Below, one piece after another: positions 56,301-64,000 of a DNA stretch of 64,000 nt (position 1 is the stretch's first letter; each line of letters opens with the position of its first letter). A model generated the notes under the pieces. That model did not search any database. It worked only from the letters and a program-made list of their open reading frames with translations, and was not told the origin of the DNA. Source of the stretch: Paralithodes platypus (lineage: Eukaryota; Arthropoda; Malacostraca; Decapoda; Lithodidae). Made by a program: the position numbers and the translations under genes. The DNA lies in contig CM064572.1 in NCBI GenBank assembly GCA_032716605.1, positions 42,209,397 to 42,273,396 on the forward strand, in the 5' to 3' direction.

Positions 56301-58368
56301 CCGCGGGATCCAAACTCTCAAAACCGTTCCCGCCTTTAGCCTTCCTCTTCTGACCGTTCCTCCGCTGATCTAGAGTCTGAGACATAGGCTGTGACACCTT
56401 GGACGCCCGAGATCGAGTAACCACGCACGCCATCTGCTGCTGTTGGCACTTCTCAACCCACTCTTGTCCCTCCCTACTCACGTCGGCCGGCCTCTCGGCA
56501 ACGACTAAGGGTAGAACCTCAGAAATGGGCACCGCAAAGTCGTTGCCGAGAAGAAGGTCGACGCCCTCTACTGGCAATTTCTCTACGATTCCAACGTCCA
56601 AACTCCGTGTCACACCTTCCACCTCTAGCTCTACCTTGACCAGCGGGTATGACCTCGTAGCATTGATGCCCTGAACTACTACTACCCGTGCCGCGTTTAT
56701 GGGTTTACCAGACAAGTTCTTCATCAGTGTCTGAGAGGCACCCGTATCGCGCAACAAGTCCACTCCATACTGGCAACCAACCCACTTTACAGAGCCGCGC
56801 CCTCGATGGTCGCAAAAAGTGTCCCGGGCAGGTAACGAGCCTCCCGGGCACTTCTGCACTGGCGATGCTTCAGTCTCTGACGCTTTGCCCCAGACAAACG
56901 CAGATGGCTGCAAAGACACCCTAATGTTGCGAGCCAAAGACACAGCTGCTGTAGGTGGCTTGCTAGGACAGAATCGTGCAAAATACCCCTTCTTATGACA
57001 CTGATAACACTCTGAATCCCACTTGGGCTTCCCTTGTGGAGGGGAAGGGCCCGGACCTTTCTTAAACGGGACGGCTGTAGTCTTATAGTCAGGCTTAGTA
57101 TCGTTGCTCTTATATCTGTTGTTGTATGGTACTTCACTGACTCGGGGGGGTGGGGTGTTGCGCCCCTTGTTACCTGCATCATAGCGTTGTGCAGACCCGC
57201 ACCCATGAATCAATGAAACCCGGAGGTCAGCCATCTCAGCTGCCTCCTGCAGAGTTTTAGGCTGTTTTTCTTTCAGGTTCAATGTCAGGTTGTCGCCCGT
57301 ACTTTTGTAGAATTGCTCGAGAAGCACCAACTGGGTTACATCATCAAACGTGGTTGCCTTCTCCGACTTCAGCCAATTCCCAAAAGCATCGGACAAGTCC
57401 CGGGCATGCTCAAGAAAGGTGCCATCACGACCCTTAGTAACACCCCGGAACTTCAACCGGTAAGTCTCTGGTTGCAACTGATAAGCCCGCAGGACAGCCT
57501 CCTTCAATACCTCATAATCAATGCAAGACTCCAAAGGCAACGCATCATATGCCTTGAGTCCCTTGCCAACTAATCTTGAGGAAACAAGGGCCGCCCACTT
57601 CTCATCAGGCCATTGATGCTCCCGGCACTTCTTCTCAAACCGTGTGAAAAATTCTGTGACACCCGACTCGTCAAACACAGGGACTAACTTAAGCAAGTGC
57701 GACAAAGACTGATCATGACCTCGATTCCCAGAACCGATCCGCTGCCCTGTCATCTCCACCCGAGACTTCTCAAGCTCAATATCTGCACAGTACTGCTCAG
57801 ACTGGTACTTAAGCTCAGCTTCTCGCTCACGAACTCCAGCTTCTCGTTCAGCTCTTCTCTCATGAGCTTCAGTTTCTCGCTGTTGCTGCTGAATCTTAGC
57901 CATCTCAAGTTGGAAAAGCATGTCTGGAGGCAAACCTTGAGGAGGAGGAGTTGCAATAATTGGAGGCCCACCCAGCGATCCAACACAACGCTGCCACTGA
58001 CTATCAACCTGCGGGAACGTGCTAAACTCCGGTGTCCTAGAGGGCAAGATTGGAGTAGAGTGGAGGGGGGGCTTGGGAGGAAGTCCCCAAGCACCCTCTC
58101 CACCCTGGGCATCACTCACCCCGCCCAACACCAAAGACCTTAGGTTGCTTCTTGTCATACTACTAGTGTATACAAGCCCCATGGCTGTGGCCAAACACTG
58201 GAGACCATACCGATCAATCCCTGCCACTCGATCAGCTGTAAGAGGCATCTCCAAAAACCTCTTCGCCTCCATCTCACCTGTTATAAATCCATAATTTCCC
58301 GGCATCTGCCCACCAGAGCCTACATCCCGTACTGTGTCCCAACTGTGCACTGATCCGTCGCTCGACAT
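53311..58368 (-). CDS. Gag-Pol polyprotein, Gmr1-like Ty3/Gypsy retrotransposon
   Basis: 1,685 residues without a stop, from ATG at 58366-58368 (MSSDGSVHSWD) to TAG at 53311-53313. Residues about 150-205 are highly charged and coiled-coil-like (QQQQRETEAHERRAEREAG). Residues 283-382 match the SCAN/retroviral-capsid fold (PETYRLKFRGV, LVLLEQF, LQEAAEMAD). Zinc knuckle CYQCHKKGYFARFC at 454-467, with Tyr in place of the usual His. Protease RDTGAS, Asp at 541. Integrase zinc-binding His/Cys at about 831-871. Integrase core Asp 902, Asp 961, Glu 997 (35 residues between the last two), then a GPY/F-type segment (AGPYRVV). Reverse transcriptase YLDD at 1418-1421. RNase H from LATDAS (Asp 1564) to ADCLPR. 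Integrase lies before reverse transcriptase, unlike ordinary Ty3/Gypsy. The single frame means no Gag/Pol frameshift is visible. Potentially competent apart from the knuckle change. Confidence 0.93.
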   Translation of the reverse strand: MSSDGSVHSWDTVRDVGSGGQMPGNYGFITGEMEAKRFLEMPLTADRVAGIDRYGLQCLATAMGLVYTSSMTRSNLRSLVLGGVSDAQGGEGAWGLPPKPPLHSTPILPSRTPEFSTFPQVDSQWQRCVGSLGGPPIIATPPPQGLPPDMLFQLEMAKIQQQQRETEAHERRAEREAGVREREAELKYQSEQYCADIELEKSRVEMTGQRIGSGNRGHDQSLSHLLKLVPVFDESGVTEFFTRFEKKCREHQWPDEKWAALVSSRLVGKGLKAYDALPLESCIDYEVLKEAVLRAYQLQPETYRLKFRGVTKGRDGTFLEHARDLSDAFGNWLKSEKATTFDDVTQLVLLEQFYKSTGDNLTLNLKEKQPKTLQEAAEMADLRVSLIHGCGSAQRYDAGNKGRNTPPPRVSEVPYNNRYKSNDTKPDYKTTAVPFKKGPGPSPPQGKPKWDSECYQCHKKGYFARFCPSKPPTAAVSLARNIRVSLQPSAFVWGKASETEASPVQKCPGGSLPARDTFCDHRGRGSVKWVGCQYGVDLLRDTGASQTLMKNLSGKPINAARVVVVQGINATRSYPLVKVELEVEGVTRSLDVGIVEKLPVEGVDLLLGNDFAVPISEVLPLVVAERPADVSREGQEWVEKCQQQQMACVVTRSRASKVSQPMSQTLDQRRNGQKRKAKGGNGFESLDPAVLLGDSVLAPILRSGVAPEPVTLGEVGGEKTPRQLRYAEKEERVAQSGIGGGHKLLREHLDRLAPSDIRGLQSADPTIQNCSNGACELDEDGDAKAGDFFYMEGILDRRFLDPKRRWEGGSGMVNQLVVPSVCRDSLLRLAHDVPLAGHLGVRKTVASLEKLFWWPGIRAQVRSWLAMCSTCQSVGKPNQCIPKAPLQPIPVIGPPFSKVVIDMVRPVPPTSAGNKFFLTIMDVATRYPDAYPMRNGTAKTVVKNLLLYCSRYGYPQELQSDQGSNFTSNLFKQTMQQHGISTVVSSAYHPESQGVLERWHSTLKSMLRCYCAENGKDWDLGLPYVLFAAREVPGESLGFSPNELVFGHRLRGPLNMVREIWEGQAKPCSMLKYVLESRERMLKCLEVAGRNLVGSQALMKDRYDQKTKLQEFQVGQEVLILLPLAGHPLAAKYAGPYRVVKKISDLDYLVATPDRRKKNQMCHNNLIKEYLRHPPEPLTVSVLTCSGHGGEGDRDSQVPGEDNWECHVSADQWAGNSKQVALEALVHLLDNQRVAVQHLFSLYPTVFAEHPGLTTQAVHDVDVGDNPPFKSVPYRVPPIKFPALREELEYMLDRGLIVKGAVKWTSPVTLQPKPDGKVRFCIDFRRLNGLTPTNPYPLPRVDDSVDKIGRARFLTKVDLVKGYWQVPLSERAKEVCGFVVDGSTYRCNVMPYGLKNAPATFQGLMNELVADIPNCTVYLDDVIIYDDDFASHLRKLLSKLGEAGLVVNLAKCDFVRATVQYLGFVVGLGQVCPPQTKILAINQFPRPSTKRQIMRFLGMIGYYRRFIKGYSTVLAPLTDLLAKDKKFKWAPECEKAFLLVKHLLCTHPILRAPDFDRPFQLATDASGVGAGAVLMQTDDEGLEHPVSFLSKKFNSAQKNYSVVENELLAIVLALRHFEVYVPTYGPVVVIYTDHHPLKFLNQFHNKNKRLTRWSLMLQEYNLDIRHIAGCENVIADCLPRVEDPG
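57225..57520 (-). other. SCAN-like capsid segment within Gag
   Basis: Codons for PETYRLKFRG, DGTFLEHARDLSDAFGNWL, VTQLVLLEQFY and KTLQEAAEMADL follow the layout of vertebrate SCAN domains (for example ...LLVLEQF...). SCAN is established as derived from a Gmr1-like gypsy Gag capsid, which supports the clade call. Confidence 0.7.
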
Positions 58369-58572
58369 AGTGTCCACCAAAAATTCTCACCGCTTTATAA
58401 AAAGAAGAAGTACCCAAACTCCTATGTAGCACTAATCACTCAAAAGGCTGTCTGAAGGCCCACAAGTGCTATACTACTTTGCCAAAAAAAAATCTGCGTG
58501 TCCAAAATATTCCTCAAAAACAAATGACCACTTATCCTGCAATTATTTCTCAGTTCACTAAATCCTGTACAA

Positions 58573-58580
58573 GGTCGCCA
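58573..58580 (-). other. Primer-binding site
   Basis: TGGCGACC on the minus strand, two bases inside the 5' LTR, starting TGG as needed to pair with a tRNA CCA end. It resembles the tRNA-Arg site used by some Drosophila Ty3/Gypsy elements. The match beyond eight bases is imperfect. Confidence 0.65.
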
Positions 58581-58582
58581 TT

Positions 58583-60358
58583 TGTTGCGACCGGGTGCTA
58601 CTAATAAAACAAGGGCACTTAATCATTGGACTAGAAATGGCTTATATGCAACGACTCAACGCTAGATCCAAACCCCTGTACTTATAAAGCCGGCCAACAA
58701 AACACCTATACCCTCTAGTTTTGATCTGCGATAAAGAGGTATCCTTAACAGGGTATAAAGGTACTATACTTCAGGCTAACCTACTATGGTATAGCCTGAT
58801 CACAAAGAATATGCAAATTACGTTAATACTCAATAACAATGATCAATAGAAAGCTTAATTAAATCACACCAATGATTTAATGCTCAAGAAGAAGAATTAT
58901 TAAAAGTACTCTAAACAATGTTAACTCTTCGCTCCTGTATGAAAGAAAGCGAATGCTAGTCCTGCAGCATCGACCTGGAAACTTCTGAAGTATGTCGGAT
59001 GCGGATAAGATATTCGAATCGGATTTAGAACGATAATAAAGCAGTAAGTAAGACACAACAAACAATAGGAACTATAATGTTAACTGACAACAGAATAATA
59101 ACAATGCGCAACAGTAGTAATGCTTAACACTCAAAAGAAGCACTTCTCATGTAACTCAACAGCCTACTATGGTTGTGCAGCTCGACACCAACCTAGGCTT
59201 GTAAAACACAGTGAATCTATAATGCATACATATAACTAGGGCTTATAATCTAATTAGTGTCTGCTCAATTAATAAAGTCTAGCTGGGATATCAAGGCTTA
59301 GGAAACTGTGGCTGAGCAATGCGACTCATAGCCTAATGTTGTCCTCTAGGTGGCTCAAGCAATTACGTTAAGTGACTGGGATGCTCTCTTGGTAGATCCA
59401 GATCTCAAGTATCTGGTTCTAACCTGGCGACCCCTCCAAAGTCAAGCAAAGAGGCAGCACGATGCTGTAAGGTAGTAGGCTAATGCCCTCTTACACCACA
59501 ATGCTGCACTCGTAAACGAACCAACCGAAATGACAAACTAGGCTCCTACAGGTTCAGGCGAAGTCGTGTAGGTTTAAGCAGAACCATACACACATCGGTG
59601 ACAACGTCAGAATAACCTTATCACAGTCTAGCATTAAATAATGAAGCAGACCACTAATAATCCTGAGGGAGGCACTCAAAAGACAGTCCTGTAACCTCTG
59701 CTTAAAACTAAGAACCCTTCCAAAATCCTAATCTAATACATATATATCTCAGAGAGCTTACGCAATGAATACGATGGGCCGATATGAAATCGATTTGCTA
59801 GATACCCAAAGGGAGGTGGTGTGAGTTTAAACAGATAAGAGATCAGAAATAAAGAAGTCTAGTGAGAGAGAAAGTTCCAAAATGGTGGTGAGAATGGAGA
59901 GAGATTTGCAAGGGGGTGTAGATCACGTGCGTGTAGGACCAGCTCTGAAGCTGTATCTCCTGCCAGGGGGGAGGAGGGAGGAGGGGCGCGGGCCTCGGCC
60001 AATGGGGAGCCGAGGCGTCACGAGGCCCAGTGACGTCACGGCCAATGAGAGCCCACCCGCGCGACTGGTTATGTCACAGTACCCTCTCGCTCTGTTTTAC
60101 TCACTCGCTCTCTCTCCCCTCCATCATTCACATACAAACACGTTTTATATTATTGCTCATATAAAATAGAATGCGTTGTCACAGACGAAAATAAAGTCCA
60201 CCACTAGACTGTCTGTGATCAGACGATTACTTAGGAAAGAAAGCACATCCTCCTACGCTGACTGTGAACAGTTTCCTTGCCTTGGCGAGTGCTAGCGAGC
60301 GGCGAGGGGCCCCCACAAGGGTGTCATGCTTCATTCTGCTAGGCTGACTGCCGTCACA
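58583..60358 (-). repeat. 5' LTR
   Basis: 1,776 bp, TGTTGCGACCGGGTGC to GACTGCCGTCACA on plus. On the coding strand an AATATAAAACGTG segment (about 60140-60152) could serve as a TATA-type promoter element. That is conjecture. Confidence 0.93.
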
Positions 60359-60566
60359 CTTTCAAGCTCCAATACGCATTTCTGTTTTGTTTTCTGGTAA
60401 TTATTAGACGATTTTATTCAGATTAGGAAGGGTATATGGAAATCAGAGGGTTGATTGAGAGATTCTTTACCCTTTTAATACCCACAGATCCTTCCTAAGC
60501 TGCATAAAATCGTCTAATGATAGCCAAAATATACTGCTAAAACGCGTCAGAGCTTCAAGGGGTTAA
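60359..60566. mobile_element. Family A MITE, main part, target of the LTR element
   Basis: CTTTCAAGCTCCAATACGC, TAATTATTAGACGATTTTAT, AAAATCGTCTAATGATAGCC, AAAACGCGTCAGAGCTTC and AGGGGTTAA. Complete on the right. The first ten bases lie left of the LTR element. Confidence 0.85.
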
Positions 60567-60779
60567 GTATTAATATATATATATATATACATAAATATTT
60601 GTTTTTCTTCTCTCAAAACGTCATCATCTGCACTACTGCCACGGAAGAAAGTGTGGCAAAGACATACAATCACGGTGATTACAATACTACGCCACCCCTA
60701 CAGGGGTGGACTACTGAGATGTGTGTGCCCCGTAGTTTCAAAATCACCATTATCATCACTAGTATGCTGCTTTGGGTAT

Positions 60780-60830
60780 TGGGGGGGGGGGATCCTTCAG
60801 GGAGCGGCCCCTCGGGTGGTGGGGGGTTAG
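60780..60830. other. G-rich segment in unassigned DNA
   Basis: Runs GGGGGGGGGG and GGTGGGGGGT within about 50 bp. Possible G-quadruplex. The surrounding 60567-61020 has no gene that I recognise. Confidence 0.45.
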
Positions 60831-61023
60831 ACCATATTTTTGACCTAGGACCATGATTATTGAAAGAATTAAAATATATATATTTTTTTTTTTACTGACC
60901 ATCGCATTGACCCATTGAATGTATCTGAAATTTGGTGAAAATCTGTCGAACGGTTTAGGAGCAGTTTTCAGACAGATGGACAACGATGACAGGCATTTCG
61001 GCCGGTAGTGTACCAGTATACGC

Positions 61024-61149
<126 letters not shown>

Positions 61150-61186
61150 ACTTAATCCAACATCTTATTTGACATATATTTGAATT

Positions 61187-62402
61187 TTATAAGGTCAACA
61201 CTGCTATTTACTGCTGACACAAACCTGGTGGTGGATTCTGAGAAGGTGCAGCGAGTAGTAAAAGAGTTTGGTGTGGTATGTGGGAGGAGGAAGCTGAGGG
61301 TGAATGTCAATAAACGTAAAGTGATGGTGTGTAATAGAGATGTTCGTAGGGTAAATCTATATGTACGACTGGATAGGGAAATGCTGAAACAAGTAGAGTG
61401 TTTTTAATATCTAGAAGTGATAAGCAGGGATGCAGGTGTGGGAATGGATGTGAGACAGAGAGTGTATGAGGGAAGGACAGTTTTCGGAGCAATGGGAAGT
61501 ATGTGGAAGGTGAGAAATCTCGGAATGAAAGGTAAAAGTGGAATGTACCAAGAAGTACTTGTACCAACAGTGATGTATGGGGCTGAAACATGGGGTCTGA
61601 GTATCTATGTATCTATCTATATGCTCAGGCCCAATCCCCACTTTTCCAATTTCTTACTTTATTTTTACAAGAGAAAATAAGGTTGGATGTGATGGAGATG
61701 AGCTGCTTGAGGAATATGTGTGGAGTAACGTATAGAGACAGATTGCGAAATGAAGAGGTACGTAGGAGAGTGTGACAACAGGAATCCCTATTGGCCAGAG
61801 TGGAAAGAAGGGTACAATGCCGATATGGACATGTTGACGAATGGGAGATCAAAGGCTTACAAAGAGAATAAATGAGTCAGAAACAAGAAGAAATATATTG
61901 AGAGGAAGACCTCAGAAGAGATGGTGTGAAATAGGAGTAGGAAGACAGAGAAATGACTAATGAACAGGCAAGAGAAATAGTTATGAATAAGAATGGATGG
62001 AGAGTGATTATGTATAATATATGTGTCATAGCGTTGTCGTAGGGAGTGGGGGTCGGGCGCCAGTTGGACTAGATAGTAGTCTGTTATCTGTTAGCAGCCT
62101 GGCCCGGGGAGCCAGTGTATAATATGAAGGGCCATGTCTGAAAGTGATGTGGGCGGGCATTGTGATGGGCTCCGCTGTGTGTCTGCCTACTGAGACCAGA
62201 ACCTCTCCGGGAGGTCTGGGACCTAGGAGTCTTTTGCTGGGGACCCCAAATGGGCCTTGGTCTCTGGGTCTCCTCCTGCACGACCGAGATTTTTGTGAAT
62301 TTTCATTCAAATTGTATTGCGTTACTTCTCTTCAAGCTCTGTCTCGAGTCGGCCACCCCCAGCTATGGGGTATGTGCCTGAGTATATGCATACATACATA
62401 CA
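61187..62402 (+). pseudogene. LINE 3' part: reverse transcriptase end and 3' UTR, eroded
   Basis: The first frame reads FTADTNLVVDSEKVQRVVKE (catalytic FADD degraded to FTAD), then CGRRKLRVNVNKRKVMVCNR. After stops it continues VLVPTVMYGAETWG, KIRLDVMEMSCLRNMCGVTY, RDRLRNEEVRRRV and a GHVDEW-like remnant. These are the thumb/C-terminal motifs of a non-LTR element common in arthropods, whose clade I cannot name. The 3' UTR ends CCAGCTATGGGGTATGTG, CCTGAGTATA and (CATA)n. An inverted 3' tail fragment of the same kind (TATGCTCAGGCCCAATCCCC) is inserted at about 61594-61672, inside GAETWG-V. Confidence 0.75.
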
Positions 62403-62419
62403 TTATCTTATTTTGAAAT

Positions 62420-63110
62420 ATTAAAGTCATCCATAAAGACCTTGAATGTTGGTGATGTGTTTATGTAGTGATATGCATATTAGCCTCAATAAATCCATCG
62501 TCCAGGCTCTTCGTAACTCAACAACCTCACCATTTTTCACTGGCCACCATTGAGTGTTAAGCCGCCCATTACTCACCCCATCGACAGCCCCGGCTTAGTG
62601 CCTCTCTCTCGCCCGTCTTGGCTGCTCTGGAAGGAGAAAAATAAGGTATAGTTGGCTTGGGGAATATCGTAAGTGGCTGTTGAGTGAGATGTCTGTTGCT
62701 ATCTAAAAGGATATGGCATATACTTGGTATAATATATAAATAAATACAGTATATAATTATATAAAATAATCTACTGTATTACTATACACAGTAGTAGCCA
62801 AGTAGCCCTGAACTTATGTGAGTCATTTATTTATTTATTTATTCCTTTGTTTTTTGTTCCTCATTATATTGTAACATAACCAAAGGGATTGCCCAGTGCA
62901 TTTATCTCTAGATTGATTTACTTTACTCGTTGTTTTAATATATATATATGTTTTACTCATACGTGTTGGTAATATTATTCATTGTTATTCAAAGTTGTTA
63001 ATACTAGTTGGTTTTCAAGTTGGTTTTCAGTGTCCTGTTTCTGTGGTAACCGTTTCATATAATTAAATATGAGAATGTTTGGATAATTGTATACAAGTAC
63101 TTAACGTGTG
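62420..63110. other. AT-rich DNA without recognisable repeat
   Basis: The least repetitive stretch of the window. No frame above 62 codons, no MITE, SINE or LINE motif that I can see. Confidence 0.45.
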
Positions 63111-63112
63111 TG

Positions 63113-63173
63113 TCTGTTTTCCAGGTGAGTGATGCTACAAGGCCTGATTGAGTGTGGTGCTCCTCAGGTGAGT
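63113..63173 (+). other. Juxtaposed splice-like signals around 43 bp
   Basis: GTGTCTGTTTTCCAG at 63110-63124 is directly followed by GTGAGT, and 43 bp later CTCCTCAG is again followed by GTGAGT (63168-63173). Either a 43-nt exon (63125-63167) or a recursive splice site. There is no gene context within the window. Confidence 0.25.
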
Positions 63174-63386
63174 TTTATTATGTAGTTCAAGTATATATTC
63201 AACATTAAGCAACACGTATGGACCATAAACAATTGATAGAAAAGAAGAAAAAAAACGACAAACATAGCCTTATAATGGTATAATTACTAGTACCGACCAT
63301 ATATGAAAGCATATACATCAAATAACGATATGAAATTAGAATTATCTAGGTCCATACCGGTGTTCCCTAACTGGGAAAAGCTCATA

Positions 63387-63415
63387 ACACACACACACAC
63401 ACACACACACACAAA
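63387..63415. repeat. (CA)n microsatellite
   Basis: About 28 bp of AC/CA. Confidence 0.9.
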
Positions 63416-63627
63416 ACGTGATAATACAAAAATCGTCTAATGATACCTAGCATTAAATGAAAGAAAGTCATCATCATACAGAAGAAATTAATACCAAGGT
63501 GACGAATCAACTATGAACAACCTATCACAAAAATTGCTCAAAGGAGAACAAATTAAACAAACAAATACAATTTAATGTGATACAAAAATACAAGAGTTAA
63601 TAGATACAGTAAGTGACGAACCAACTA

Positions 63628-63855
63628 TTAACCCTATACAATTACTATTACGCATATCTGTTCTGTTTTCTGGCTATTACTAGACGATTGTATTCAGATT
63701 ATATAGGGTATATGGAAGCCAGAGGGTTAAATGAGAAACCGTAGTCTTTACCCTCTTAACTCCACTCCTACAAATATGTCCTAAGCTGTTTAAAATCGTT
63801 CAATGATAGCCAGAGTAAACGGTGCCAAAATACGTAATAATCATCAAAGGGTTGA
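63628..63855. mobile_element. Family A MITE
   Basis: TTAACCCTATACAATTAC, TGGCTATTACTAGACGATTG on the left and AAAATCGTTCAATGATAGCC, ATCATCAAAGGGTTGA on the right. The centre holds GAGGGTTAAATGAG and TTTACCCTCTTAACTCC. Confidence 0.8.
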
Positions 63856-64000
63856 GAGCCCCCAACAGCGGAATTGCATGTGGGTTAATTTAGTTGAACA
63901 AGATCTGGCCACTGGATCTTGCAGCAACAATGCTTGCCTCCCGCCCTTCATATATCTCCCAACAGGACAACAGGCGCCGTTCTTGACCTAAACCGTGGTC

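Larger units (their letters stand above)
51134..60358 (-). mobile_element. Full-length Gmr1-like Ty3/Gypsy LTR retrotransposon
   Basis: 9,225 bp, transcribed on the minus strand. LTRs at 58583-60358 (5') and 51134-52910 (3'), both TG...CA, differing by roughly 30 substitutions and a few indels by eye. 4-bp CTTT duplication at 51130-51133 and 60359-60362. A primer-binding site lies two bases inside the 5' LTR and a G-rich polypurine tract adjoins the 3' LTR. One uninterrupted Gag-Pol frame with integrase before reverse transcriptase. The ordering and Gag type fit the Gmr1 clade known mainly from deuterostomes. Confidence 0.9.

Noticed and set aside
54073..58294. Several 60-148-codon plus-strand frames opposite Gag-Pol
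   Set aside because: They are antisense shadows of the intact minus-strand frame and show no domain.
58369..58380. Gag-Pol start four codons upstream at 58380
   Set aside because: The codon there is TTG. The first in-frame ATG is 58366-58368.

Overview
The window is a stretch of repeat-dominated animal nuclear DNA with no single-copy host gene that I can defend. Very dense (GA)n, (CT)n, (AT)n and (GT)n microsatellites, arthropod-style Jockey/I and CR1 LINE fragments, tRNA-derived SINEs and a Ty3/Gypsy element with its integrase in front of its reverse transcriptase suggest an arthropod, most likely a decapod crustacean. That assignment is an inference from repeat composition, not a species match.

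Layout. 1-6770 is a satellite array of 48-bp and 52-bp units, with a duplicated higher-order block. 6771-17900 is a mosaic of microsatellites, a 29-bp x4 tandem repeat, tRNA-like SINEs, two 5'-truncated Jockey/I-type LINE fragments, an ACCACC-rich minisatellite, and palindromic TTAA-flanked MITEs of two families, here called A (ends TTAACCC) and B (ends TTAAGGGG). 17919-22073 is a CR1-type LINE on the minus strand (copy A), inserted in a family B MITE and itself interrupted by a 603-bp TTAA-flanked element. 22186-25400 is more B and A MITEs and a SINE.

25691-33385 is a nested structure. A family A MITE is split by a DNA transposon with about 250-bp terminal inverted repeats, a CTC target duplication and a minus-strand gene. 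That gene encodes a split XPG/FEN1-like nuclease plus a Cys-rich tail, resembling the Academ superfamily. The transposon is in turn split by CR1 copy B on the plus strand, flanked by GACAT. 33490-44490 returns to minisatellites, MITEs and two further Jockey/I fragments. 44494-49986 is a 5.5-kb TA-flanked element with about 440-bp inverted repeats and no transposase frame.

51134-60358 is a full-length LTR retrotransposon on the minus strand: 1.78-kb LTRs, a CTTT target duplication, a TGGCGACC primer-binding site and one uninterrupted 1685-residue Gag-Pol. Its domain order is Gag (with a SCAN-like capsid segment), zinc knuckle, protease, integrase, reverse transcriptase, RNase H. This is the Gmr1-type arrangement. 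The rest, to 64000, holds an eroded LINE 3' region, MITEs and about 1.2 kb of otherwise unassigned DNA.

The elements do not cooperate as a pathway. What links them is stratigraphy: MITEs of families A and B are the oldest layer and serve repeatedly as landing sites for SINE, Jockey/I, CR1, Academ-like and Gmr1-like insertions, so insertion order can be read directly.
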